Source: Tamarix chinensis
Taxonomy: Eukaryota; Streptophyta; Magnoliopsida; Caryophyllales; Tamaricaceae
DNA length: 64,000 nt
Direction of reading: 5' to 3'
NCBI GenBank assembly: GCA_030549775.1
Contig: CM060175.1
Location: forward strand, 30,336,762 to 30,400,761
How positions within the stretch are numbered: the stretch's first letter is position 1; each line of letters begins with the position of its first letter. Under the pieces are notes generated by a model. It worked only from the letters and a program-made list of their open reading frames with translations. It ran no database searches and was not told the origin of the DNA. Shown piece after piece: positions 50,556 to 62,088 of the stretch. The position numbers and the translations under genes were made by a program.

Positions 50556-50909
50556 CTAATTCGTAGAGGGAGAAACAGCTATGCAAACATTGGGGACACA
50601 TTGTGGGATGATAGCTACTAAAGTATGAGTCTCATTTCGTAAATGATCAATTGTTTTAATGGGGGCTCGAAGACAATCAATAATATTACGAGCTCTCTTA
50701 TTATACCTTCTTAAGAAAGAGATAATAACATTAACATGTGCCCAAGATATGGTGGGCACAAGTAGGCAAATGTGCAGTGCAGCAATGGAGAGAGAAATAG
50801 AAACAAAATGAGTACTATAAACATATCCACAAAGATATGGGTAATACTGCAAAAGAAACGTAAAATCTGCACAAGTTTTGGTGCAGTGGGCAACTTGGCT
50901 TTTCAACAT
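50556..50909 (-). CDS. Hypothetical 117-codon frame, possible last exon of a host gene
   Basis: MLKSQVAHCTKTCADFTF to CIAVSPSTN is open in single-copy, less A+T-rich DNA. It has a long hydrophobic middle (VSISLSIAALHICLLVPTI), which could be one membrane helix, followed by a basic stretch (SFLRRYNKRARN). Upstream on the same strand, 51184-51060 holds another open block (LCKSYFLRRNNIVAYIILG) bounded by a TTCTAG acceptor and a GGAG|GTACAG donor, and 51427-51765 is a GC-rich leader. Together these look like a small multi-exon gene read leftward. No domain is recognised; a non-coding transcript or captured fragment is possible. Confidence 0.3.
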   Translation of the reverse strand: MLKSQVAHCTKTCADFTFLLQYYPYLCGYVYSTHFVSISLSIAALHICLLVPTISWAHVNVIISFLRRYNKRARNIIDCLRAPIKTIDHLRNETHTLVAIIPQCVPNVCIAVSPSTN

Positions 50910-51059
50910 CGTTAGGGAATGCTGCCTAGGGAGGGGGCCTAGAAAGACAATTTCACTAGGTCTTAGCCTAGCAATCGCTAAGCAGGTACCCTCTACTGTT
51001 AATTAACATCATTTGATAAACCGCGACTAAATAATAGGGGTACTATAAACTGTACCTCC

Positions 51060-51184
51060 ATGTCAATTTCTCTGATGCAGAACAACCAAGGATGATATAT
51101 GCCACGATGTTATTCCGCCTAAGAAAATAGGATTTGCACAAGCGGATTCCCCTCCGTATTTGTGACAATATTGTTCCTCTAGAA
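51060..51184 (-). CDS. Putative internal exon of the same candidate gene
   Basis: Between a TTTATTCTAG acceptor and a GACATGGAG|GTACAG donor the minus strand is open for about 41 codons in one frame (GTILSQIRRGIRLCK, then SYFLRRNNIVAYIILGCSAS). Basic and hydrophobic residues dominate. No family recognised; linkage to the neighbouring frames rests on splice signals and strand only. Confidence 0.3.
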
Positions 51185-51426
51185 TAAAATGTGTTAGTGA
51201 TTGTAATCTAAGAATGCAGGAAAGCTCAGTAATTATCGATCAAAGCACAAGAAATCAAGTAAATTCAGTAACTATCACCATTACATCCTTGAAAATAAAT
51301 AATTGACCCTCTTACCTATTTTCTTGCCTTCTGCAGCGAAACCTAGAGCAGCGGGAAGTGACCCAAAAAAACTACAATTGAGCAAACCAAGACAAATTTC
51401 TACTTCTCCATCATCATCATCATCTC

Positions 51427-51770
51427 TCACTCACCCACTCTTCCATTTCTATTTCTTTCTGTTCGACAAAAACGATGGTGCGACGGTGCCCCTGGAGTGG
51501 CGGCTTCAACGTCTACAACGTAACGAACTTGTGTTAAGGAGCAATACAGGAAGAGAAAGAATGGAAGATCGGTCGTGATGAGGAGTCCAAGCGTGCCGTT
51601 CAAGGACGGAAGCAACGAGCGACGAGCGGCGAGATCTATTGCAAGAGAGAGCGCGAGGGCGCGAGGGTGCAGAGAGGGAGTACGGGAGATTAGAATGTGT
51701 TTGACGAAATCCCAAAATAAAATCATAGGCCGCCTTCGGCGGGGGTTCGGGCCCCGAAGGGGCACTCTGT
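51427..51770 (-). promoter_or_regulatory. GC-rich leader and probable start region of the candidate gene
   Basis: This is the most GC- and CpG-rich stretch of the window. On the minus strand it shows C/T-rich leader text (CCGTACTCCCTCTCTGCACC, CGCCCTCGCGCTCTCTC) typical of plant 5' untranslated regions. An open frame from MPLRGPNPRRRRPM covers it but is of the kind expected by chance in GC-rich DNA. At 51731-51760 lie CCGCCTTCGGCGG and a CTTCGG/CCGAAG pair that can form hairpins. Confidence 0.4.
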
Positions 51771-51839
51771 ACCAATATCAACTGCCAACTGGGTCACAGA
51801 CCGGCCATTTTCTCCCAATAAAATGAAAACAGTTTGTCT

Positions 51840-53110
51840 CTTGCTTTTAAAATTTTACCAAGAGTGATCATTCATTGATTTGTAAAATGAAACTGGCTTG
51901 TCTTGCACAAAATATTTTCATATAAAAAATAGACAAAATGATAAGTAAAACATAAATTTCTATATTTTTTTAATTGAGATAAAAAATTAAAAAAACTTTC
52001 CATTTAAGGAATAAAAATATATAAATTATTTAAAGTATAGTAATCCAATTTTATCAATTCTTATATCCACTTTTAAATGAAGTTTCAACAAGTTAATAAT
52101 TTTACTTAAAATATGACATAAAAATTACTTCAAATACTAAATAAATTATATTTATAATTTATTAACTATTATTCCCATGCACACACATACATTACCTTAC
52201 TAAAATATAAAAATCTAAGTAAATGGATAAATATGTATTTAGAATAACTCATGCTACCCCGACGACAATAACACATGCCAAACACCTCCTATCCTTGATG
52301 TAACAACTCCCTAGTTGTGTCAAGAGTCCATATGTTTCCCCATTGCTGCACCGATATCTATCATGACTAGTTCGAGCCTCGTGTAACTTGGTTTGCTTTG
52401 ATTTTACTCCATTTTCTACCTTTATTTATCCACTCCTAATATTAGTTTTATTCGAGGGATTACTACTCCTCCTAATATTAGACCTTATATTTTCTATTAT
52501 ATTATTTATTTGTGGTAATTTAATTTGGGTTTCAACAATAGTCATAATTTTCTTTTTTTGTTGCCCACTTTCGGTCTACGTCTGAGTTTGAAATTAAATA
52601 TTTGGTGATTGCTTCTTAGTTATATAGACATTTTAGTGGACTTCATATCTCGAGTTCAGATCAGTATGATTATACCAAAAGTCATATTATTGATACAACT
52701 AACCATGTTAGTAGGTTGTAAATGAGCGGAAAGAACTCACGAACTGATTTGTTTTAACTCATTAAAACTTAAATTCAACTCATTCATTTTAATTAAACGA
52801 GTCAAGTTTCAGCCTTTTTTAGGCTCGTTTATTAAACAAGTCGAACTTGAATCCAAAAAAATCAATTCGACTTATTTATAGTTTAGGCTCGTAAGTTCGA
52901 CTCGTTAAAAACTTGTTTCACCTCGTTTGTTAAAAGGAAGAAAAAGAATACTAAAAACAAATGAAAGATTAGGAAAATAATGATAACCCATTCATCCAAA
53001 AGAATCACTAGTGTACAATAATGTCAAACTAAATTTAAAATGCAAACTAAACCTATCAATTGATGACCAATGCCAGATGTATTACAAAATAAGTAAAAAA
53101 TTATACTCGA
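51840..53110. other. A+T-rich spacer with a CTCGTT-rich patch
   Basis: No gene seen. The 65-codon hydrophobic frame at 52388-52585 is A+T-driven. At 52735-52930 variants of AACTCATT, GGCTCGTTTATTAAAC and GACTCGTTAAAAAC recur on both strands, as in decayed small transposons, but termini were not found. Confidence 0.35.
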
Positions 53111-53119
53111 TATTCTAAA

Positions 53120-54240
53120 TAAGGCCGATATAAGAGCACCTCGCGATCCTCTTGATAATGAGGAATTTGCATACTTAATAATAAAATTAATCATCTTAGA
53201 TATTTTTGATGATATTTCTACCATGACTAATGAAATTAATTTAAGATGTTTTTATAGGTATATTACATATTTGCAAGAGAAAAACACTTAAGATATTTTT
53301 ATGTGCAAGACATTCAAACATTTAAGGTATGTCATATATGAAGGACAAAATAGCAAGTTTGCAAAAATGCCTCATAATTGTGTAGAACTTATTGTAAACC
53401 CTAGGTTATTATCATATGTAAATTAGGGTTTCATAGCTTATTATTTCACGTATACGTATTAGTTGGTTCAATATTACATTTTTTGGGTGTTACAACTATT
53501 TCTAATTAGTTATACAACTAAATAAACATGGGTTAAGTCGATTACAACTAAATCTATTTAGTTACTAACAAACAAAGGCTCGTAGTTTTAGGGTTGTTAC
53601 CAAAATATATATTATTTAAGTAACACATAGTTTAGTTGTTAGGTAGTTAGTAATTTGTTGTAACAACTTGCTATGAGTATTATATATACTCATAAACGTC
53701 CATTGTAATGAGTTGAATGATAACCAAGCTATTTTGGCTAAGTTTTTCTTTGCGAGATAGTATATTCTTCTTATAAATTATGTGGATTATTTCCTATCTA
53801 GGAAACATTCAATAATATAGAGATGGAGAAAAAGAAAATTAAATTAGGTAAGGGCAGGGTTTGGAAAAGTCTATTGAAATTTGTGTTGCCTTGATGATAT
53901 TAAATATTGAATAACATATAAATCTTTTGCAAAATAAATAAATAAAATACTAAATTAAAATGTTAATAGAAATAGCATCAAGCACGGTAGATTTGAAGAA
54001 TTAATTTATTATATTAAATGACACGTATGACACAATGAGAGAAGTTAAAATATTAAATATAATGTACATCTCACCCGTAAACAAGCATCTCTATAGTTAT
54101 TATTATTATTATTATTAGTCTTATTGTATAATTACAATTATATAAATAATTGTAATAAAGTATTATAATAAATATTACTATCATAAGTATAATTATAAAG
54201 ACTAAGTTTACCATAATGACAATAATAATTGAAAAACTAT
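53120..54240. repeat. Duplicated block, copy 1 (matches 57684-58760)
   Basis: Begins about AAGAGCACCTCGCGATCCTC and is collinear with 57684 onward through the LTR-like stretch and into ~1 kb family sequence (GAGATGGAGAAAAAG). Substitutions are sparse, so the duplication looks younger than most in this window. Confidence 0.8.
53488..53807 (+). mobile_element. LTR-like sequence, 320 bases, copy 1
   Basis: Starts TGTTACAAC and ends GGAAACA. It has TATATATACTCAT near 53679-53691 and CCATTGTAATGAGTTGAATG downstream, resembling a promoter and transcribed part of a short Copia-type LTR. To its right ~1 kb family sequence resumes. No target duplication or internal domain was identified, so a solo LTR is only a suggestion. 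Confidence 0.35.
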
Positions 54241-55560
54241 CGAATATTATTATCAATTTTTAAAATAAATATATTAATGCATATCAAAATAATAATTATA
54301 CCTTTTCAATTCAATAAACCTCGACTAAATTAGAAAGTGAAAACTAATTAAATTTGTCTCAATTTTAAACTTGACATATTTTAGTCCACAAGTAATCTAT
54401 TATGCATGTTACATAGGTAACATATAAGTTAACAGTATTAGTTAATAATTATTTAAATAGAAAACGAAACACACTAAAACAATAAATGCAAGTGATCTAC
54501 AAGACTAAACCTATATTATATTGTCTAACAGGTAAAATAAAGTTTTTAAATAATTTTATTAAATGACAAAAAGAATACAAAATATAGAAGAGAAATTGAG
54601 AGAACAAAAAATAAATTACATGGGGATTGGGGTCGGAGAAAAATGTTAGAAGCTGTGCTTGATGACATTAAATATTAAATTACTTAAAAAATACATGTAC
54701 AATAAAAATATAAGAAAATACTTAATAAAAGGTGAATATTAATAACATCAATCATTGTGTTAAGATTTTAATAATTAATTTGTAAATTAATTATGAGAGA
54801 TGGAAAAAATTTATAAAATAAAAGGCACATAGGAGAAAGTGAGAGAAGTTAAATAGCAAACTTTAAGTACATAAATAGTAAACCTATATATAAGCACCCC
54901 AATGGTTTAATATATTAAAATTATATGACAACAATTATATGTATAATTGAAATTAGTTGTTGTAATGAATATATTCCTATCATAAATATAATTAATAAGA
55001 TTAATATTATCATAATGATAAAAATAATTACAAAAATATTGCGTATTATTGATTTTTAACATTAATATATTTTTAAATATGAAAATAATAATTTTACTTT
55101 ATCAATCAAATAAGCTTCAACGAAATTAGAAAATCAATACTAATTAATACAATATATTTTGTTTCATAACCAAATTTGAAACTTGACCCATTTTAGACAT
55201 AAAGTAACATATTATGTATGTAGTATAGCTAACAAATCGTTTGAAAACTTTAGTAAATAATGAAATAAATGATATACCAGATACACAAAAACAATAACCA
55301 AAAGTTATCAAGAGATTAAACCTAACTTATATTTTCTAACATAAAATTAAATATTTCAATAGATATAAAAAACCCTAACAAATTTCCAAAAGAAGTGGTA
55401 GATATATATAGTAAAAAAAAATAAAGCGGGTGACGATAAACACCAGATAAGTCTACTGGAGTTGTGCTCCTTTGAATTCATTAAATAGTAAATAACTAAT
55501 AAGATATATATATACTAAAAACTAACAAAATTCTAAATAAAAGGTTGGAGTTGTGCTCCC
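54241..55560. repeat. ~1 kb degenerate repeat copies
   Basis: Anchors near 54425 and 55240, with the usual block order and the GTTGTGCTCCC motif near 55551. No gene seen. Confidence 0.7.
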
Positions 55561-55607
55561 ATAATCTTATTATATACTCCTTTCGTATCAAAAATAACAT
55601 CATTCTG

Positions 55608-55822
55608 TAAATACATACATACATACATATACATATATATGTATATGTGTGTATATATATATATATATACACATATATATGTATATGTATGTATGTATAT
55701 ATAAGGCTCGTAGTACCCCTTTTCGTTATCCAGCCTATGATTCGCTTTGGTAGTGAATCACCTACTCAAATAAATAAAAAAAGAGGCAAGCCTGCATGCT
55801 CCAATTTTAGACTACTATACAT

Positions 55823-55910
<88 letters not shown>

Positions 55911-55916
55911 GTATAT
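55608..55916. repeat. Compound (TA)n/(CATA)n microsatellites
   Basis: Two low-complexity tracts, 55608-55702 and 55821-55914, of ACATACAT, ATATAC and pure AT runs, flank a ~115 base non-repetitive insert (GGCTCGTAGTACCCC to AGACTACTATAC). The translated frame over this region is meaningless. Confidence 0.9.
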
Positions 55917-56199
55917 TCTCTTTAAGAAAGTCATAAAATTGTTTTTAAAATTATACTTATATCCTTTATTGAAAAAATAACAAAGCATTTAATACATGTA
56001 TACTTAAAAAAAGGTGAGTGTAACAATGAAAAGTAGACTTTAACTTTTCTAAAATGACTTTATTTTTATATATAAAAAATGTAATGATAAAATGACTTTC
56101 TTTTTTATTTGTACGGAGTAGTGAATAACCTATGATGCAGGAGCATCTCATAATGATATTTCACTAATTAAAATTTTTAAGTTAGGGGATCACAAAACA

Positions 56200-57060
56200 C
56201 TTTTAACTTGGATGAAATTAATTGGCTGAATATGAGAAAGAAAAAAAAGTGGGAAGTACCAGCCAATGTATGCATGGTGGCACATTCAACCCAAACACAA
56301 CCAATTATGGTAGATTATCCAACCCAAGCCTAACTAGCTATGATGGCACATCAAGCCCAAGGCCAACCAACTATTTTATTGCTATTTCTAAGTATTTTAC
56401 CAACAAAGAAGACAAATCAGCCCAAACCTAAGGCTAATTTTGAAAATTGAAATAAAAAAAAAAGAGAAAAAGAAAAAGGAGGACAAGTGGATGGTGGAGT
56501 AGGTAAAGAAAGTAAGCCAAGTGAACAAAACAAATTATTTTAATTGGCTAAGCATGGGAGATGATTGATTAGGTATGGGGAATGATTGAGTGATTTGTAC
56601 TTTTATTTATTACATACCTTTTTAGTATGTAAGGGGTCATATGCTGTGGCATGGCTCTCAAAATACCACACATAGGCTGACCTCATTTTAGTCCTCATCC
56701 AACTAGTTGTTAGGTTGTATTAGATAACTACATAGTAAAGAATGGTTGGAATGTAACTATGTAGGTAAAGGGGATGGGTATAATAGACTTTCTGTAACCA
56801 TGGCCGCCACTATAAATATAGGTAGCCCCAACACAATGTAACACAATACCCCCTTAAATTACATATCAGATTTTTGAGCTCCCCTAAGCCCTCCTCTACA
56901 AAGTTGAGTGAAAACTTTGTTTTGAGTAAAAAATATCATAACTTTTATCTCAAGTGTTGAAATCTTGAGTGGTAGTTGTGAGTGTTTGGTCTTTGGCTAC
57001 CTTAGATCAAATATTATCATACTTCTCATCTCTTTTCTCTATTTTAACTTTCGGTGGTCA
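56200..57060 (+). mobile_element. LTR-like sequence with TATA box
   Basis: The stretch is moderately GC-richer than its surroundings and has a clear TATAAATATA at 56811-56820 followed by a transcribed-looking region (GGTAGCCCCAACACAATG, TGAGCTCCCCTAAGCC). Upstream, three diverged ACAACCAATTATGG / AACTAGCTATGG / CCAACCAACTAT units lie at 56296-56372. The combination suggests U3-R-U5 of an LTR. Exact ends, primer site and partner LTR were not found, so a solo or fragmentary LTR is likely. The 69-codon frame at 56222-56431 is not credible as a gene. Confidence 0.4.
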
Positions 57061-57099
57061 ATTATCCCATAAGCCACCATATTCCATTAAGCATGTGCC

Positions 57100-57409
57100 A
57101 ACTTGTTTAGCATATGCATCAACTTATAAAATGTATGTTCAGTAAGAATTATACTTAAATAAAAAGGTTAAGAGAGATGACAGTAATCATTGTGTTAAGG
57201 TTACATTAATTAATTTATAAATTAAAGATTAGAGGTTGAAAGTATTTATTAAATAATTGACACACATGATAAAGGGATAGAAAAATGAAATAGCAAACTT
57301 AATATACTCCTCACCTACATACAAGCACGTCAAATATAATGTACATCTCACCCATAAACAAGCATCTCTATAGTTATTATTATTGTTGTTGTTGTTGTTA
57401 CTGTTGTTG

Positions 57410-57460
<51 letters not shown>

Positions 57461-57683
57461 TATGGTCGATAAATAGAGAAAAAGATAAATAAATTGGGTG
57501 ATAATGTTATTAGATGAGCTTATTGGGATTTGTGCTCCATTTATGATATTAAATAGTAAATAACTTATAAAATGTAGGTACATTAAAAAATAATAAAATA
57601 TGAAATAAAAGGTTACCAATAATGGCATATTTCAATAATTAATTTAAATTAAATTACATATTTCAATATATATATATATATAA
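57100..57683. repeat. ~1 kb repeat fragment with (TTG)n(TTA)n microsatellite
   Basis: Family blocks (ATTGTGTTAAGGTTAC, ATAATTGACACACATG) are interrupted at about 57377-57460 by TTG repeats followed by a long pure TTA run. A TA run at about 57665-57681 marks the boundary to the next block. Confidence 0.75.
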
Positions 57684-58760
57684 GAGCACCTCGCGATCCT
57701 CTTGATAATGAGGAATTTGCATACTTAATAATAAAACCAATCATCTTAGATATTTTTGATGATATTTCTACCATGGGTAATGAAAATACTTTAAGATGTT
57801 TTTTATAGGTATATTACATATTTGCAAGAGGAAAACACTTAAGATATTTTTGTGTAAAAGACATTCAAACATTTAAGGTATGTCATATATGAAGGACAAA
57901 ATAACAAGTTTGCAAAAATGCCTCATAATTGTGTAGAAATTATTGTAAACCCTAGGTTATTATCATATGTAAATTAGGGTTTCATAGCTTATTATTTCAC
58001 ATATACGTATTAGTTGGTTCAATATAACACTTTTTTGGTGTTATAACTATTTCTAATTAGTTATACAACTAAAAAAAAACATGGGTTAAGTCGATTACAA
58101 CTAAATCTATTTAGTTACTAACAAACAAAGGCTCGTAGTTTTAGGGTTGTTACCAAAATATATATTATTTAAGTAACGCTTAGTTTAGTTGTTAGGTAAT
58201 TAGTAATTTGTTGTAACAACTTGCTATGAGTATTATATATACTCATAAATGTCCATTGTAATGAGTTGAATGATAACCAAGCTATCTTGGCCAAGTTTTT
58301 CTTTGTGAGATAGTATATTCTTCTTATAAATTATGTGGATTATTTCGTATCTAGGAAACATTCAATAGTATAGAGATGGAGAAAAAGAAAATTAAATTAG
58401 TTAAGGGTAGGGTTTGGAAAAGTCTATTGAAATTTGTGTTGCCTTGGTGATATTAAATATTGAATAATATATAAATCTTTTATAAAATAAATAAATAAAA
58501 TATTAAATTAAAATGTTAATAGAAATAACATCAATCACGGTAGATTTGAAGAATTAATTTATTATATTAAATGACACATATGACATAGTGAGAGAAGTTA
58601 AAATATTAAATATAATGTACATCTCACCCATAAACAAGCATCTCTATAGTTATTATTATTATTATTATTATTATTATTGTATAATTACAATTATATAAAT
58701 AATTGTAATAAAGTATTATAATAAATATTACTATCACAAGTATAATTATAAAGACTAAGG
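57684..58760. repeat. Duplicated block, copy 2 (matches 53120-54240)
   Basis: Starts abruptly after a TA run with AGAGCACCTCGCGATCC and follows copy 1 through its LTR-like part (58039-58360) and ~1 kb family tail. Confidence 0.8.
58039..58360 (+). mobile_element. LTR-like sequence, 322 bases, copy 2
   Basis: Starts TGTTATAAC and ends GGAAACA; same TATATATACTCAT promoter-like motif. It differs from copy 1 by few substitutions. Same uncertainty about its nature. Confidence 0.35.
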
Positions 58761-59693
58761 TTACCAATAATGGCATATTTCAATAATTAATATAAATTTA
58801 ATTACATATTTCAATAAATAAATATATAATATATGACAAGCATGATACATAAAAGAAATTAAAATAGCAAACTTAAGTGCATCTCACATGCATAAAATTG
58901 CACCAATTATTATTATTATATTTATACTGTATAATAACAATTATTTTTTTAATTGTAATCAATTATTATATTAAATATTACAAACATAATTAAAATTATT
59001 AATAATAAGATTGTCATTAAAATAATAATTATAAAGATATTAGTTATTATTAATTACTAAAATTAATATGTTAATAAATATGTAATTAATAATTATACTT
59101 TATCAATTAAATAAATATCAACTAAATAAGAAACACAACACTAAATAAAAAGGCTAACAAAAATGGCATTAAGCATTGTGTTAAGATTTTATTAATTAAT
59201 TTATAAATTAAGGACTTGAGATTAAAACTATTTATTAAATAATTGAGGTACATGATAAAGTGAGGGGAAATAAAATAGCAAACTTGATGTACATCTCACC
59301 AATACACAAGCACCCCTATAGTTATTTTTATATTAGGAACTTATATATAAAAGTTTATTTATAATTTTGATCAATTATTATAGTCAATATTACTCTCATA
59401 AATATATGTATTAAGATTAAGATTATTATAATGATAATAATTATTATAAAAACTATTGATTATTTATGTATTATTATCATTATATTCATTAATATGAATA
59501 TAAAATTACACTTTATCAATTAAATAAACCTCAACTAAATTAGAATGTTACAAAAAATGAAACTTGTATATTTTGTTTTCTAATTAAATGTTAAATTACG
59601 CATGTTCCATAAATAACATATAAGTTAACAACTTTAGTTAATAATAAAATAAATGACAATCCAAACATATAAAAATAATAAATAAAAGTGATT
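58761..59693. repeat. ~1 kb degenerate repeat copies
   Basis: Blocks near 58790-59130 and 59147-59690 (anchor near 59625). The second matches 37065-37605, so the duplication of the following unit included about 550 bases of this flank. No gene seen. Confidence 0.7.
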
Positions 59694-61131
59694 AAGAGCC
59701 TATTTGGTTTTACTTAGGAAAAGTACATTTTTATATAATAATTATAAAAAGTTATTTTAGATTAATAATATTGTTTGGTTTTACTTTTAAAAAGTTATTT
59801 TTGAAATTAATTATCTAAAACTACTTTTTATTAGTTAAAAATAAAAAGTAAATACAACTTACTTATCTTAAGTAGCTAATTTCTAAAATTGATTTTGAAA
59901 AAAAATTATGGTACATAGCTTCTTGTTAATGAAAACTCATTTTTATGAGGTATACTTTTGCTCCATCGCTTGACTGTGTGTCATCCCTCGCTCGACTCCC
60001 TCCCTCTTGCTCGACTTTGCCTCTATTCACTACATAATCTATCTACATACTCGTCGCAATTCGCACTCATTCCATCAACACTCATGGATGATATTTTGCT
60101 TCCACCATTCCCAACTACTCAATCGGTTGAGACTGTCAAGCCTTCTCCCTTTGCTACTAATTTTGCAACATTGTTGTGAAATTCGTTTCGAGGTATGTAT
60201 ACAATCTCTGTTTGGTTGGTAATTTTGTTTATCTTGCTTAAATTTATCCATGATTTAAGATTTTTAGGTTCGAATGGTATTGTCGTATTAGGGAATTATA
60301 TGGTGATATTTGTAATGTTAGATTTGTGGCTGCAAGACTACATTTAATACTGTTGTACTTGGGTATTATCTATTTGGCATGGGATTAATCTAGCAGTGGG
60401 TTTTATGGTGCTTGCAAATTTATAACTTTGTGGGTCCATGTTGGTTTTTTCATCTTCCATAATTCTTCTTGTTGGATGCTGGATGTGAGGTCTGCTTGCG
60501 ATTAGATTATGTCTATGGCTAATTTTGTTTAATGGAAGCACTTTTCACCTTCCTATAAGATTAATCATTTTTTCTCCCCTAGGGGTCATCATCTTTGTTG
60601 TCTCTACTGGTAGTAAAACTATTATGTGGGGCAACTTTGCACCTGTACAAGTTGCCAAAAGGCATTCAACTGTGAAATGTGACCACGCAGCTCTTAGCTA
60701 TTGAATTTCACAAGACCTAATTGGTTTATAATCAGCATGTTATCTCCTAAGGGATATTGAAAAAAGAAGTTGCTTCCATTGAACATAAAATTAACGAGCT
60801 CTATCCAACACTAATTTATGTGTTGACAAGGAATTTTAGGATTGACACATTTCTTTGGATGATATTTGTAATTTTAAATGTATTGAGAAACTTAACTACA
60901 CAATCTATTTCTTGATTCTTTGTAACAAATAATTTTAACCACATCAATTTAGAAATAATTACCAACCACTAACAAAAGATTACGAGCTCATTAATCACAA
61001 CCTATCTTTTTCTTAAAGAAGCTTAAGACTAGCCCACTACTCACAAGATATACATAATAATAATAATAGTAATAATAATAATAATGGTATAATTCAAAAT
61101 AATATAAAATAGAGCTTCAACCCTTCATTGA

Positions 61132-61135
<4 letters not shown>
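59694..61135 (+). mobile_element. Duplicated exon-intron unit, copy 2
   Basis: Parallel to 37608-39030, starting AGCCTATTTGGTTTTACTT. The exon counterpart is 60084-60192 with donor CGAG|GTATGT intact but a TGA in the frame near its end. Downstream blocks (GGCAACTTTGCACCT, GCCAAAAGGCATTCAAC, ACACTAATTTATGTGTTGAC) are preserved in both copies. An extra ~30 bases near 60872 (TGTAATTTTAAATG) are absent from copy 1. Confidence 0.45.
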
Positions 61136-61188
<53 letters not shown>

Positions 61189-61206
61189 AACAATAATAAT
61201 AATAAT
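61127..61206. repeat. (AAT)n microsatellite
   Basis: A near-pure AAT run of about 60 bases followed by interrupted units. Copy 1 of the preceding unit has only two repeats at the matching place. Confidence 0.9.
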
Positions 61207-61399
61207 GATATGAATCTCCAAAATTTATATTTAATTAATTCTGCTAATTGTTATAAATCATTTTGTGCTTATAATTGTTTTTCTTATTGTGTGCTTGATC
61301 AGGAAAATTAAGGCAGTACATGGGGAATGGACTTAAACATTGCTGTAGCTGCTGAGGATTTGTTGCAAAAATTTTATTTTAAGTTTAGGAAATCCCATG
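61207..61399. other. Short unique stretch before the retrotransposon
   Basis: From a CTTGATCAG acceptor-like motif near 61298 a plus-strand frame (GMDLNIAVAAEDLLQKFYFK) is open for about 45 codons and runs into the LTR start. It may be a later exon of the preceding unit cut by the retrotransposon. No domain is recognised. Confidence 0.3.
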
Positions 61400-62074
61400 T
61401 GATGCATTCATCGGCAAAATTGGCTAATGAGGATTAAGTTGGCTGTATGACCGGCCACCCGACCCATAATTAACTGGGTTAGTTGGACTGTGGGTTATTC
61501 ATCCCTTAGTAACCATGATTAGCTAAATTAATTTTAGCTGATGGGAATTAATTGTATCATTCTTTCCTTGTATTATTAAGGCATGTAATTTTGTATTTTT
61601 TGGGCTGTTATTGTTGATCCAGCCGTCGACTCCTTGTTGTTGTACCAGCTGATTGTTTGGGCTTGATTATTGGGCTGAGTTGTGTATGCGTTTGAGAGGC
61701 CGACAATATGTATTTTTGTACGTTCCCTTGCTGTATTTTGTACGCCATATAAATATGGCCTATACTGTATTCCCGACACACTTTTTGGTAAAATGAAATC
61801 TTGAGTCTAGAATTTTCTCTGTCTCTGCTCTCTCTCTCGACTCTCTCTCGCTGTCTCTCGCGATCTCCTCATTTGCATTCTTCTTATTCTTCTCTTCAAT
61901 CTATTCTTGATCTTTCTTACTTCTCAACTTCAGCAGCCGTTGTAACAACTGTGCTCTGAGTTTTTGATCTTCCTCTGGAGAAATCCTTAGGTTGATTCTT
62001 GGAGAATCGAACCCCGCGCTTGATTACAACTTCAATCTATGAAATTTCTAAGAAACCCTTATAGGTTTCCATCA
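61400..62074 (+). repeat. 5' LTR (left boundary approximate)
   Basis: The right end CCATCA directly precedes the primer site. The left end is placed at TGATGC (61400) because TGATG and CATCA are complementary LTR ends; TGTATGACCGG near 61444 is an alternative. U3 contains GGCTGTATGACCGGCCACC, a TATA box lies at 61748, and a C/T-rich stretch follows. Confidence 0.65.
61748..61755 (+). promoter_or_regulatory. LTR TATA box
   Basis: TATAAATA, followed by a pyrimidine-rich CTCTCTCTCGACTCTCTC stretch at about 61817-61862 that would lie in the transcribed leader. Confidence 0.75.
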
Positions 62075-62076
62075 TT

Positions 62077-62088
62077 TGGTATCAGAGC
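62077..62088 (+). promoter_or_regulatory. Primer-binding site, initiator tRNA-Met
   Basis: TGGTATCAGAGC two bases after the LTR end matches the sequence complementary to the 3' end of plant initiator tRNA-Met, the standard primer for minus-strand DNA synthesis in plant LTR retrotransposons. Confidence 0.93.

Noticed and set aside
52388..52585. 65-codon hydrophobic plus-strand frame suggesting a membrane protein
   Set aside because: Phe/Leu/Ile content follows from T-rich DNA; no conserved motif or transcript signal.
55647..55925. 92-codon plus-strand frame rich in Tyr and Ile
   Set aside because: Translation of TA/CATA microsatellite.
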